A stretch of 11,884 nt of DNA from Syntrophomonas sp. UBA5314. Its GTDB lineage: Bacteria > Bacillota > Syntrophomonadia > Syntrophomonadales > Syntrophomonadaceae. The notes below the pieces were generated by a model, which was not told the origin of the DNA, did no database searches, and was given only the letters and a program-made list of their open reading frames with translations. The stretch lies in contig DHRK01000059.1 in NCBI GenBank assembly GCA_002410325.1, positions 672-12,555 on the forward strand, written 5' to 3'. Made by a program: the position numbers and the translations under genes. This document shows positions 1 to 6,924 of the stretch, piece by piece (position 1 is the first letter of the stretch; each line of letters opens with the position of its first letter).

Positions 1-19
1 CCAACTGCTCCATCCCGCG
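1..19 (-). tRNA. 5' end of initiator-type tRNA-Met (partial)
   Basis: The minus strand at the window edge reads CGCGGGATGGAGCAGTTGG. This matches the 5' acceptor strand and the start of the D arm of bacterial initiator tRNA-fMet, where the GGAGCAG D-arm start and the 5' C are characteristic. It begins 6 nt after the encoded CCA of tRNA-Tyr, so it is probably the third gene of the same tRNA transcript. The anticodon lies outside the window, so the identity rests only on this 5' end. Confidence 0.7.
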
Positions 20-25
20 ATATCA

Positions 26-110
26 TGGTGGAGGGAGAAGGATTCGAACCTTCGAAGGCGTTGCCAACAGATTTACAGTCTGCCCCCTTTGGCCGCTTGG
101 GTATCCCTCC
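26..110 (-). tRNA. tRNA-Tyr (GTA anticodon)
   Basis: Class II tRNA of 85 nt including an encoded 3' CCA. The acceptor stem GGAGGGA (104-110) pairs with TCCCTCC (30-36), followed by discriminator A and CCA. The anticodon GTA lies at 74-76 in a loop reading CTGTAAA. The T arm contains GGTTCGAATCC. The long variable arm (CTGTTGGCAACGC region) is as expected for bacterial tRNA-Tyr. It is 15 nt downstream of tRNA-Thr and probably co-transcribed with it. Confidence 0.97.
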
Positions 111-125
111 ATAAAAAACTACTCC

Positions 126-200
126 TGGAGCCGAGCACAGGAGTCGAACCCGCAACCTGCTGATTACAAATCAGCTGCTCTGCCATTGAGCTAGCTCGGC
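126..200 (-). tRNA. tRNA-Thr (TGT anticodon)
   Basis: Canonical 75-nt cloverleaf with encoded CCA. The acceptor stem GCCGAGC (194-200) pairs with GCTCGGC (130-136). The D arm reads AGCTCAATGGCAGAGC, the anticodon stem is GCTGA/TCAGC with loop TTTGTAA giving anticodon TGT (166-168), and the T arm contains GGTTCGACTCC. The discriminator base is T. It is the first gene of the tRNA operon, about 6 nt downstream of the expected transcription start of its promoter. Confidence 0.97.
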
Positions 201-212
201 TCAGCAAATAAT

Positions 213-241
213 ATTTTATACCCTGGCAAAACCAAAGTCAA
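213..241 (-). promoter_or_regulatory. Vegetative-type promoter of the tRNA operon
   Basis: The minus strand carries TTGACT (236-241), a 17-nt spacer, and TAAAAT (213-218). This differs from the sigma-A consensus at one position in each hexamer and has optimal spacing. The expected start near 206 is just ahead of the mature 5' end of tRNA-Thr at 200. The -35 box directly abuts the sigH stop codon (242-244). The tRNAs can therefore be transcribed independently of sigH, and no sigH terminator was seen before them. Confidence 0.75.
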
Positions 242-892
242 CTACAATTCATTGCGGTCTTCAAGGTATTTTTCCAGTTTTCTCTTAACCCTCTGCAGGG
301 CGTTGTCGATCGACTTTACATGCCGCTTTAATTCTACGGCTATTTCCTGGTAGGATTTGCCCTCCAGATAAGCCATCAATACTTTCCACTCCAGGGATGA
401 GAGAATCTCACCCATCTTTTTCTCAATAAATATAAATTCTTCCCGGCTGATGATTATCTCTTCCGGATTGGTTATTTTAGTAGTCGAGAGAATATCGATC
501 AAGGTCCGGTCCGACTCTTCATCATATATCGGCTTATTTAAAGAAACGTAGGAGTTTAATGGAATGTGCTTCTGCCGCGTGGCAGTTTTGATGGCGGTAA
601 TGATCTGTCTGGTTATACATAACTCGGCAAACGCCCTGAAAGAGGTAAGTTTGTCCAATTTATAATCGCGGATAGCCTTAAATAGGCCAATCATACCCTC
701 TTGTATGATATCCTCTTTATCCGCCCCAATCAGAAAATAAGACCTTGCCTTCGCTCTGACAAAATTCTTATACTTGTCTACCAGGTACTCAACAGCAAAT
801 TGCTCCCCTTGCTGGGCCAATTCTACAATTTCTTCATCCGGCATTTCTGTAAAAGGAACAAGTATCTTTTTAACAGCGAGAGAACTAGCCAT
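242..892 (-). CDS. sigH: RNA polymerase sigma factor SigH (Spo0H type)
   Basis: A 216-residue sigma-70-family factor that directs RNA polymerase to alternative promoters. In Bacilli and Clostridia the Spo0H/SigH group serves transition-phase and early sporulation genes. Core-binding region 2 is visible as DIIQEGMIGLFKAI (residues 61-74), followed by the -10-recognition segment FRAFAELCITRQI (85-98). A C-terminal region 4 helix-turn-helix lies at about 170-205 (YQEIAVELKRHVKSIDNAL). The length is typical of SigH and there is no region 1.1. The ATG at 892 is chosen because GGAGG lies 7 nt upstream. The place between rlmB and a tRNA cluster is the usual Firmicute position of sigH. In Bacillus a yacP gene separates rlmB and sigH, and none is seen here. 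It has its own promoter at 959-987. Whether this host sporulates cannot be told from the window. Confidence 0.93.
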   Translation of the reverse strand: MASSLAVKKILVPFTEMPDEEIVELAQQGEQFAVEYLVDKYKNFVRAKARSYFLIGADKEDIIQEGMIGLFKAIRDYKLDKLTSFRAFAELCITRQIITAIKTATRQKHIPLNSYVSLNKPIYDEESDRTLIDILSTTKITNPEEIIISREEFIFIEKKMGEILSSLEWKVLMAYLEGKSYQEIAVELKRHVKSIDNALQRVKRKLEKYLEDRNEL

Positions 893-958
893 TCCATCGC
901 CTCCAATAGCTCAATGTTTCTGAAGAGACGCCCGGATCTCATTATGCACGCATATCTT

Positions 959-987
959 ATTATATAAATTGCTTCCCCAATAGTCAA
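959..987 (-). promoter_or_regulatory. Near-consensus vegetative promoter of sigH
   Basis: The minus strand reads TTGACT (982-987), exactly 17 nt, then TATAAT (959-964). The expected start near 952 leaves a leader of about 60 nt to the sigH ATG at 892. The match is one base short of the perfect sigma-A consensus. sigH should therefore be expressed independently of rlmB. Confidence 0.8.
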
Positions 988-1016
988 GCTGCCAAAGCCT
1001 GTAAAAGCCTATTTAC

Positions 1017-1030
1017 CGGGCAAAAGCCCG
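1017..1030 (-). terminator. Weak hairpin after rlmB, possible terminator
   Basis: CGGGC (1017-1021), AAAA, GCCCG (1026-1030) forms a compact 5-bp GC-rich hairpin 28 nt past the rlmB stop on the minus strand. What follows in the transcript is GTAAATAGGC, which is not a true U-tract. It may attenuate read-through into sigH, but the evidence is thin. Confidence 0.3.
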
Positions 1031-1057
1031 AGCTAAAGGGCGGCTTCCCCAGTACTT

Positions 1058-1819
1058 CTATCCACCGGCCGGCTGCCCGGCCCGCTGGCGCAAAGCTTCG
1101 TAAATGAGCAAAGATGAAGCCACAGAAGCATTGAGCGAAGTTATCTGTCCGTACATGGGGATTTTAACCACCAGATCGCAGTTATTGAGGACCAGCTTGC
1201 GCGCCCCCTTCCCCTCGCCCCCCACCACCAGGGCAGTGGGACTGGGAAAAGCAGTAGAAAAATAGTCGACCCGGGCGTCCATATCACTGCCTACTATCCA
1301 TAATCCCAGATCTTTGAGTTTTTTTATGACATTGACCAGGTTGGTCTCCCGTGCCACCAGCACATGCTCAACCGCTCCGGCCGCAACCCTGACCACTGCA
1401 TCGGTTATTTCAGCGCTGTTGTGGCGGGGTAGGATAAGGCCATGCACTCCGGCGCATTCAGCGGTGCGAATAATGGCCCCCAGATTTTGCGGGTCCTCGA
1501 TTCCATCCAGAATCAATATGAGGGGCGGCTGCCCGGATAGGGCCGCTTTTTCCAGGATCTCTTCCATAGAAGCATAGGAATAGGCATCAACGGTTGCAAT
1601 AATGCCCTGGTGGTTTCCCAGCTTGTACATCTGGTTCAGGCGTTCTTTTTCAACCTCCTGGACAAACACTCCTTTTTTCCTGGCTATCAGCAGCAATTCT
1701 TCCAGGCGCTGGTTCTTCTTTTCGTTTTGCACAAAGATCTTATGAATCTTGCGTCGTCCTTTCAGGGCTTCCATTATAGCATTTATTCCAGCCAGTTTAT
1801 CTGTCACTTTTTTACACAT
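1058..1819 (-). CDS. rlmB: 23S rRNA (guanosine-2'-O-)-methyltransferase, RlmB/TrmH family
   Basis: A SPOUT-fold RNA methyltransferase of 253 residues. By family it would 2'-O-methylate a guanosine of 23S rRNA (G2251 in E. coli numbering) using S-adenosylmethionine. The N-terminal substrate-binding domain starts KLAGINAIMEALKG (8-21). The catalytic domain carries all three SPOUT motifs: LDGIEDPQNLGAIIRTAE (104-121, with the conserved N112 and R118), GGEGKG (200-205), and IPMYGQITSLNASVA (220-234), which forms the trefoil-knot cofactor site. Length is normal for RlmB. The ATG at 1819 has AAGGGGG immediately in front of it, an unusually tight spacing, and a GTG four codons further in is a less likely alternative. 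It is the first gene of the housekeeping block, with the metabolic operon terminator upstream and sigH downstream. Confidence 0.93.
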   Translation of the reverse strand: MCKKVTDKLAGINAIMEALKGRRKIHKIFVQNEKKNQRLEELLLIARKKGVFVQEVEKERLNQMYKLGNHQGIIATVDAYSYASMEEILEKAALSGQPPLILILDGIEDPQNLGAIIRTAECAGVHGLILPRHNSAEITDAVVRVAAGAVEHVLVARETNLVNVIKKLKDLGLWIVGSDMDARVDYFSTAFPSPTALVVGGEGKGARKLVLNNCDLVVKIPMYGQITSLNASVASSLLIYEALRQRAGQPAGG

Positions 1820-1851
1820 CCCCCTTAATTATGGCCAGTGAACGTATTTAC

Positions 1852-1857
1852 ATTATA
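1852..1857 (-). promoter_or_regulatory. Possible -10 element for rlmB
   Basis: A perfect TATAAT lies in AT-rich DNA 33-38 nt upstream of the rlmB ATG and downstream of the metabolic operon terminator, where a promoter is expected. No good TTGACA-like -35 box is found at 16-18 nt, so the assignment rests on one hexamer and on position. Confidence 0.35.
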
Positions 1858-1909
1858 TTTTGATAGTAATTTTATCATCATGCATTCCTATAATATCTTA
1901 AATCCTAAT

Positions 1910-1943
1910 AAAAAGAATAGGGGCCGCTCTACTGAACAGCCCC
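1910..1943 (-). terminator. Rho-independent terminator of the acid-oxidation operon
   Basis: On the minus-strand transcript, GGGGCTGTTC (1934-1943), loop AGTA, and GAGCGGCCCC (1920-1929) form a 10-bp stem that includes two G-U pairs. The sequence TATTCTTTTTATTA follows. The G-U pairs form only in the minus-strand RNA and would be C-A mismatches in the plus strand, so orientation is clear. It lies about 130 nt past the last operon gene and separates it from rlmB. Confidence 0.75.
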
Positions 1944-2036
1944 AGAATATATTTAAAGGGATTCATTACATTATATTATTAAATCAACCACTGCATTAGA
2001 GGACGAATAAATCATAAGGCCCGTCGTTAAATGTAG

Positions 2037-2054
2037 CCCGCCGGGGGGAGCGGG
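2037..2054 (-). other. Small GC-rich hairpin after the hydroxyacyl-CoA dehydrogenase gene
   Basis: CCCGC (2037-2041) and GCGGG (2050-2054) can pair across an 8-nt loop, 20 nt past the stop codon of the last operon gene. No U-tract follows, so it is more likely a 3' stabilising structure or chance than a terminator. The rest of the 1820-2073 gap is AT-rich and holds no credible ORF. Confidence 0.25.
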
Positions 2055-2073
2055 ATTAAACATTATATTCTTC

Positions 2074-2931
2074 CTATTTTTTGGTGTAATCGAAAAAGCC
2101 CTTGCCGCTTTTTACTCCATAATGGCCAGCCCGGACTTTTTGTTTCAAGGCCAGCGAAGGGCGGAATTTAGGATCGCCGAATTCTTTGTAGAAGTATTCA
2201 ACCACCATCAGCAGGACATCAATTCCGACCAGGTCGCATAGAGCCAGGGGACCTATGGGCATATTGGCGCCCAGCTTCATGGCTTCATCGATTTCTTCAG
2301 CCGACGCCACCCCTTCCTGATAAGCGGTGGCCGCATCGTTCAAGTAGGGAACCAGGATTCGGTTTACGATAAATCCCGGCGCTTCTTTGGCCCGGATGGC
2401 CTTTTTGCCAATAATGGCGCAGGTTTCCATGGCCAGGGCCACTACTTCTTCGGTAGTCTCGGCTCCCGGGATGACTTCCACCAGCTTCATCACCGGAACC
2501 GGGTTGAAGAAATGCATACCCACCACCCGGTCCGCCCTTCCACTAGCGGCCGCAATTTCGGTAATACTGAAACCGGACGTATTCGAGGCGATAACCGTAT
2601 GCGGCGAGCAGATATCGTTCAGGTCCTTGAAGACTTTTTTCTTGATGTCCAAATTCTCAACAATAACCTCAATAACCAGATCGCAGTCCTTGAAGTCAAT
2701 ATTATGAACGCTAGTAGTAATATTGCCCAGGAATTTGTCCCTGTCCTCTTCCGCTATCTTTCCCTTACTTACATCCTTATCCCAATTTTTGGTCATGCCC
2801 TTTACCGCTTTATCGACCAGGGCCTGGTCCAGATCAATGAGCACCACCTGCAGTCCTGATTGGGCCGCGACCTGGGCGATGCCCGCGCCCATGGTCCCGG
2901 CTCCCAGTACTCCCAGCTTCTTTACAGCCAT
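2074..2931 (-). CDS. hbd: 3-hydroxybutyryl-CoA dehydrogenase (short-chain 3-hydroxyacyl-CoA dehydrogenase)
   Basis: A cytoplasmic NAD(P)-dependent enzyme that interconverts (S)-3-hydroxybutyryl-CoA and acetoacetyl-CoA. It is the third step of butyrate beta-oxidation, or its reverse in butyrate formation. The 285-residue protein starts with a Rossmann fold holding GAGTMG (10-15), and LID (31-33) ends the second strand. The catalytic residues of the family are present: S119 in SNTSG, H140 in GMHFFNPVPVMKLVE, E152, and N190 in GFIVNR. The C-terminal dimerisation domain contains GPLALCDLVGIDV (227-239) and a KSGKGFFDY end. Length matches single-domain clostridial Hbd proteins. The ATG at 2931 is chosen because AAGGAGG sits 7 nt upstream. 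An in-frame TTG at 2949 is upstream of that site and is rejected. It is the last gene of the operon, 23 nt after the thiolase stop. Confidence 0.93.
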   Translation of the reverse strand: MAVKKLGVLGAGTMGAGIAQVAAQSGLQVVLIDLDQALVDKAVKGMTKNWDKDVSKGKIAEEDRDKFLGNITTSVHNIDFKDCDLVIEVIVENLDIKKKVFKDLNDICSPHTVIASNTSGFSITEIAAASGRADRVVGMHFFNPVPVMKLVEVIPGAETTEEVVALAMETCAIIGKKAIRAKEAPGFIVNRILVPYLNDAATAYQEGVASAEEIDEAMKLGANMPIGPLALCDLVGIDVLLMVVEYFYKEFGDPKFRPSLALKQKVRAGHYGVKSGKGFFDYTKK

Positions 2932-2954
2932 AATAAATCCTCCTTCCAAAATAT

Positions 2955-4133
2955 TTACAGGGCTTCAATAATAGTCGCCATGGCCGGACCGCCGCCTGAG
3001 CAGAGCGAAGCGATGCCAAATTGCTTTTTGCTCCGCCGCATCTCGTGCATCAGGGTCAGGATCAGACGGGCGCCGGTCATGCCCACCGGATGTCCTAAAC
3101 CAACGCCCGACCCCAGGGCGTTAATTTTATCCACATCTACTTTAAGTTCGCGATTGCAGGCAATGACCTGAGCGGCAAAGGCTTCGTTGAATTCGCACAG
3201 CTCCATATCGTTCAGGCTCATGTTGGCCAGTTTTAGAGCGCGGCGTACGGCGGGTACTACTCCTATCCCCATTATCTTGGGATCAACCGAAGCTGACGCC
3301 GTAGCCACGATGCGGGCCAGCGGCTTGACGCCCAGCTCTTTGGCTTTATCAGCGGCCATAATTATGAGCGCGGAGGCCCCGTCATTTATGGCGGAAGCGT
3401 TGCCGGCGGTTATAATTCCATCCTTTTTAAAAGCCGGTTTTAATTTTGCCATAGCTTCCATGCTGGCGTTTGGGTTGGGGTGTTCGTCGGTATCGAAAAA
3501 AGTGCTTCCCTTCTTGGTCTTAATTTCAACCGGTGTTATCTCTTCCCTGAATTTTCCTCCAGCTATAGCCTTACAGGCCCGCTGGTTGCTCATCACTCCC
3601 CACTCATCAGCTTCCTGACGGGTGATATTGTACATTTCCACCAGGTTTTCGGCCGTGACCCCGGCGTGGTAGTTATAAAAAGGATCGATAAACGCATCAT
3701 ACATCATGCCGTCTTCGAGCTTGTCGGAGCCCATGCGGTAGCCCATGCGGGCCTTGAGGAGGAGATAGGGTATATTGGTCATGCTTTCATGGCCGACCGC
3801 GGCCCCGATATCGATCTTGCCCAGCATGATCTCCTGGCTGATGATTTCAGTCGCCCGCATGGATGAGGCGCACTGCTGGTTGATGGTCAGCGATACGGTT
3901 TCAACCGGGCACCCTGCCCCCAGAGTCACCTGCCGGCCGGGGTTTCCCTTGCATCCCGCCTGGTATACGTGACCGGCCGCTACCTCTTCAATCTGGTCTG
4001 GTTTAAGGCCGGCCTTTTCTATAGCCGCTTTCAGGGCTATGGTTCCCAGATCAGACGCGCTAAAATTCTTGAGGGTACCTAAAAAATCGCCAATCGGGGT
4101 CCTCATTCCGCTTACGATTACTACTTCTCGCAT
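2955..4133 (-). CDS. Acetyl-CoA C-acetyltransferase (thiolase)
   Basis: A biosynthetic/degradative thiolase that cleaves acetoacetyl-CoA (or another 3-ketoacyl-CoA) with CoA to acetyl-CoA, or condenses two acetyl-CoA. The 392-residue length is standard. The catalytic triad is present: nucleophile C88 in INQQCASSMRA, H348 in GLGHPVGMTGAR, and C378 in LCSGGG, along with the NEAFAAQ loop (316-322). The local motifs differ from the most common forms (CGSG, GGAIALGHPIG), so this is a divergent thiolase branch and its chain-length preference is open. The ATG at 4133 has AAAGGAG about 8 nt upstream. A longer form from GTG 4172 would place 13 codons through the ribosome binding site and is rejected. 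It lies between the second CoA-transferase pair and hbd. Confidence 0.92.
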   Translation of the reverse strand: MREVVIVSGMRTPIGDFLGTLKNFSASDLGTIALKAAIEKAGLKPDQIEEVAAGHVYQAGCKGNPGRQVTLGAGCPVETVSLTINQQCASSMRATEIISQEIMLGKIDIGAAVGHESMTNIPYLLLKARMGYRMGSDKLEDGMMYDAFIDPFYNYHAGVTAENLVEMYNITRQEADEWGVMSNQRACKAIAGGKFREEITPVEIKTKKGSTFFDTDEHPNPNASMEAMAKLKPAFKKDGIITAGNASAINDGASALIIMAADKAKELGVKPLARIVATASASVDPKIMGIGVVPAVRRALKLANMSLNDMELCEFNEAFAAQVIACNRELKVDVDKINALGSGVGLGHPVGMTGARLILTLMHEMRRSKKQFGIASLCSGGGPAMATIIEAL

Positions 4134-4172
4134 TAAATCTGCTCCTTTCCCGGTTTTAAACACGAATTCCAC

Positions 4173-5048
4173 CTATAATAAGCCTTTGGAGCGCATCAGT
4201 TCTCCCATCGGCCCCCAGCTGTTTTCGAGCATGGCCATAAAGGCTTCAAAATCTCCGGCCAGAAGCGCCCGGCCGTTGCCCAGATAGACCGCCAGGGGGT
4301 CCAGGGTGCGCATTATCATAACCTGCTCCTCGGTGGGCGGCTCGGTTTCGCCAAGCCGGGGCGAAACCTGAAGCTCCCATTTGACCGAGGCCTTTACCTT
4401 CTCTACATCGACCCCGGGATGAACCTTCTCCAGAAACATCTCCCGGGTTTCTTCATCAAAACGGTAAATGCCCATGGTGGTAATTACCGCCTGCGGTCCC
4501 CCTCCTGGCAATCCGGCTTGGGCTCTGGCTCCGGGTCCGCTAAGGTGTCCCGGTGAAGTGAGGTAATCGAGCTTTTCTACGAAGTTGCGGCCGTCCTGGC
4601 GCATCATGATGATGGTCCGCCCGGCTGAAGAAGCCAGGTCATTGGCTCCGCCGCTGCCGGCCAGGCGAACCTTGGGATGCAGGTAATCATCGCCGATCAT
4701 GGTGGAGTTCAAATTTCCGAATTTATCGATTTGCGCCCCGCTGATACAGGCTACATCGACGAAGCCGGCCTGCTGGGCCCCCATTACCTCCCGCTGGGAA
4801 CCGGTGTAGTAGGCCCGCTCACAGTTCACCGCACAGTTGACGCACATGGGCAGGCGGCGGGGCGAGGGGCCGACCGCTCCGTATTCCACCATCATGTTGA
4901 AATTGGGGGCATGGGTATACTTGGCCACCGTGGCCGCCATCAGAGGCATACCCACGCCGATAAAGGCCAGTTCCCCGTCCTGTATTTCCCGGGCGGCCGA
5001 AACCGCCATCAGTTCAGGAAGGCTGTAGTCTTTCGCATAATTAGCCAT
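4173..5048 (-). CDS. CoA-transferase beta subunit, GctB-like (second beta subunit)
   Basis: Family I CoA-transferase beta subunit of 291 residues, resembling glutaconate CoA-transferase GctB. The catalytic glutamate that would form the glutamyl-CoA thioester is E55 in MMVEYG, aligned by position with the VESG glutamate (E54) of Acidaminococcus GctB. Further family signatures are GMPLMAATVAK (33-43), ISGAQIDKFGNLNSTMIG, LAGSGGANDLASSAGRTIIMM, and LDYLTSPGH. Three cysteines, C69, C72 and C76, stand close together just after the active-site loop, which is not usual for the family as I recall it. The ATG at 5048 follows AGGTGA, which overlaps the end of the preceding alpha-subunit gene. The gap is only 6 nt, so the two are probably translationally coupled and form one enzyme. 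The substrate cannot be read from sequence. A related hydrolase role, as in IpdAB, is possible. Confidence 0.85.
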   Translation of the reverse strand: MANYAKDYSLPELMAVSAAREIQDGELAFIGVGMPLMAATVAKYTHAPNFNMMVEYGAVGPSPRRLPMCVNCAVNCERAYYTGSQREVMGAQQAGFVDVACISGAQIDKFGNLNSTMIGDDYLHPKVRLAGSGGANDLASSAGRTIIMMRQDGRNFVEKLDYLTSPGHLSGPGARAQAGLPGGGPQAVITTMGIYRFDEETREMFLEKVHPGVDVEKVKASVKWELQVSPRLGETEPPTEEQVMIMRTLDPLAVYLGNGRALLAGDFEAFMAMLENSWGPMGELMRSKGLL

Positions 5049-5054
5049 TCAAAA

Positions 5055-6011
5055 TCACCTCACTTCGCCCATTTTCTGATATTTGTGCTCACTTTGCATT
5101 AAGCGGTTGAGCCGGTCATAGCCGACCATTTTGCAGTATTCATCCCAGTCCCTGGTGCCCAAAATGTGCTTTTCCATCCACTGTTCAAAGCCTTCCTGGG
5201 TGGCAAACTGGCGGTAGGCGTCCAGCCCATAGGCCAGGTCATGGTGGTAAAAGAAGGGCGCTTCGCGCCAGTGGGCTCCAAACGGGGCATGGACCACTGC
5301 GTCTACGTAATAGTAGGGTATAACGGTCAGGTTGGGCTGGCGGCGCACCTCGTTCTGGGTGACGATCTCTTCAACACTGACGATTACAGTTCGGGCGGCC
5401 CGGGCCAGGGTATCGGTGTTGCCGTAGATGCCGTAGCACTGAACGTTGCCGATCTCATCCGCCCGGGAGGCATGAATAACTGCCACGTCCGGATTGGAAG
5501 CCGGAACCAGGGACAGCGGTTCTCCCGAATAGGGATCTTCAATGACTTTGATTTTGGGATTGTGTTTGATAATGTCAGAGCCCAGCTGCGATTTGGTGGG
5601 CATAAAGGGGAGGCCCATAGAGCCGGCCAGCCATCTCATGGCCGCTCCAAAATTACTATAGTCTTCCACCTCCAGGGGCCGGGGAATACCTTTTTCCACC
5701 GCCCGGCGGAAAACCTTGTCTTCGCCTTCGATCCCGCCCCAGTTGTAGGCCATTTCGATCTTGCGCACCAGGCCGGCGCCGATCAGGGCTGAAGACATGC
5801 CGATCTGACTGGTGATGACTAAATCCAGGGTTTTGATCCGGTCTCTTTGCCGCACCATTTCCCAGATCAAGGCCGCCGGGGCTGCGCTAACGGTCATACC
5901 CAGGTAGCATCCTTCATGAATGAATTTTTCGACAGCCGCTTGGGCGCTAATGACTTTGTCGACCAGCGGTTTGGCGCGCCCTTTCCCGGGGGTCATCGGC
6001 ACAAAATTCAT
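5055..6011 (-). CDS. CoA-transferase alpha subunit, divergent GctA-like (third alpha subunit)
   Basis: A 318-residue protein of the family I CoA-transferase alpha-subunit fold. Recognisable parts are VISAQAAVEKFIHEGCYLGM (20-39), the DVAVIHASRADEIGNVQ stretch, and a C-terminal segment EEIVTQNEVRRQPN followed by VDAVVHAPFGAH. The C-terminal segment parallels EEII..EEIRRDPT and VDAVVLAPYGAHP of Acidaminococcus GctA. It is clearly more distant from the other two alpha subunits here than they are from each other. Its start ATG at 6011 has AAGGAGG 8 nt upstream. It is adjacent to and coupled with the 291-residue beta subunit, which is its likely partner. A 106-nt gap before it is the largest inside the operon and could hold processing or weak regulatory signals, but none is evident. 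Confidence 0.82.
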   Translation of the reverse strand: MNFVPMTPGKGRAKPLVDKVISAQAAVEKFIHEGCYLGMTVSAAPAALIWEMVRQRDRIKTLDLVITSQIGMSSALIGAGLVRKIEMAYNWGGIEGEDKVFRRAVEKGIPRPLEVEDYSNFGAAMRWLAGSMGLPFMPTKSQLGSDIIKHNPKIKVIEDPYSGEPLSLVPASNPDVAVIHASRADEIGNVQCYGIYGNTDTLARAARTVIVSVEEIVTQNEVRRQPNLTVIPYYYVDAVVHAPFGAHWREAPFFYHHDLAYGLDAYRQFATQEGFEQWMEKHILGTRDWDEYCKMVGYDRLNRLMQSEHKYQKMGEVR

Positions 6012-6117
6012 AACTCTCTCCTCCTTCGTATTCCGGCGCTCTATCCATCCTCTTCGGAGCCTGAAAGGCTTTGGCCGCGCCGTTTCTTTTATATATAAGG
6101 GGGTATTCTTGGTACTG

Positions 6118-6924
6118 CTATCTCATCTTATAAATGTTGAGCGGATCGATTTCTTCCCGCAGCAGGCGGATTTCATCAACCAGGACCGGCTCCGCTTCGG
6201 TAGCCCGGGATACGTCGATATCAAAGCCGGTGTTGGCCTTTACCTCATCGGGAGTAATCCCGGGGAAGTACTGGTCCAGGTACATGATCTTGGTGGTATC
6301 GTCGAATTTCAATATCCCCAGGGATGATATGAAACAGCTGGGGCCGCCCTGCATGCCCAGTTCCTCGCGCCTGACCAGGGTCCCTTCCGGCCATTTTTTG
6401 ACCATCCAGCCGGGGGTGGTAAGATAGTCGACAAACTCGCATACCCGCCGTTTCTGGTGGGCCATAAGGATAACCGTGGTTTTGGCAAAAACCCCGATAT
6501 CCACAGCTCCGGCAGTACCCGCCAGCCGCTTGGCCGGTTTGTTATAATCACCTCCGATAAAAGTTGAATTGACGTTGCCATATTTATCGATCTGGGCACC
6601 GCCTATAAACCCGAAGTCTATTTCGTTGCGGCTCAAAGGGAACAGCCCTTCCGGATCCCCCATCTGCCAGGACGATCCGTAGGTCAGGCGGCTGTCCATT
6701 ATAGAAATGGCCAGTTCCTGGGGATTGGCGTCGGCCTGGCCGGTTTCCACGAAGATGATCATGTCGGGGCTGTAGATCTTTTTGGCCAGCTGGGAGGCCA
6801 CCAGGGGCAGCCCGGTTCCAATCAGGCCTTTCTTGCCGTCAAAATTCTTTAAGAATCTGGCCGAATGGGCGACCATCGCTTCTACTGGCGAATATTCACC
6901 CGGTTTTGCGTACTTCTTAGCCAT
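6118..6924 (-). CDS. CoA-transferase beta subunit, GctB-like (first beta subunit)
   Basis: A 268-residue GctB-type beta subunit of a family I CoA-transferase, close to the usual GctB length. The catalytic glutamate is E60 in FVETGQ. It is preceded by GTGLPLVASQLAKKIYSPD (36-54), matching the GTGLPLIGASVAKRVYAPD pattern of Acidaminococcus GctB. FIGGAQIDKYGNVNSTFIGG, HQKRR, VDYLTTPGW and GFDIDVS are also family features. Its ATG shares one base with the TAA of the upstream alpha-subunit gene (TAATG). AAAGGAGGGG lies inside the end of that gene, so translation is strongly coupled and the products are very likely partners. The acid substrate is unknown, and glutaconate is only one candidate within the family. 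Confidence 0.87.
   Translation of the reverse strand: MAKKYAKPGEYSPVEAMVAHSARFLKNFDGKKGLIGTGLPLVASQLAKKIYSPDMIIFVETGQADANPQELAISIMDSRLTYGSSWQMGDPEGLFPLSRNEIDFGFIGGAQIDKYGNVNSTFIGGDYNKPAKRLAGTAGAVDIGVFAKTTVILMAHQKRRVCEFVDYLTTPGWMVKKWPEGTLVRREELGMQGGPSCFISSLGILKFDDTTKIMYLDQYFPGITPDEVKANTGFDIDVSRATEAEPVLVDEIRLLREEIDPLNIYKMR

Noticed and set aside
701..967. 88-codon plus-strand ORF opposite sigH
   Set aside because: It is antisense to a clear sigma-factor gene and its promoter, and its product has no family features.
2932..2949. TTG start six codons upstream for 3-hydroxybutyryl-CoA dehydrogenase
   Set aside because: The AAGGAGG site lies inside this extension and is ideally spaced for the ATG at 2931, where the Rossmann fold begins as expected.
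4134..4172. 13-codon N-terminal extension of the thiolase from a GTG start
   Set aside because: The extension runs through a good AAAGGAG site placed for the ATG at 4133, and the shorter form has the standard thiolase N-terminus and length.
5166..5792. 208-codon plus-strand ORF opposite the third CoA-transferase alpha subunit (similar long ones at 8135-8812 and 9210-9662)
   Set aside because: These are antisense frames of GC-rich, strongly coding minus-strand genes. They have no ribosome binding site or domain and their composition reflects the opposite-strand codons.
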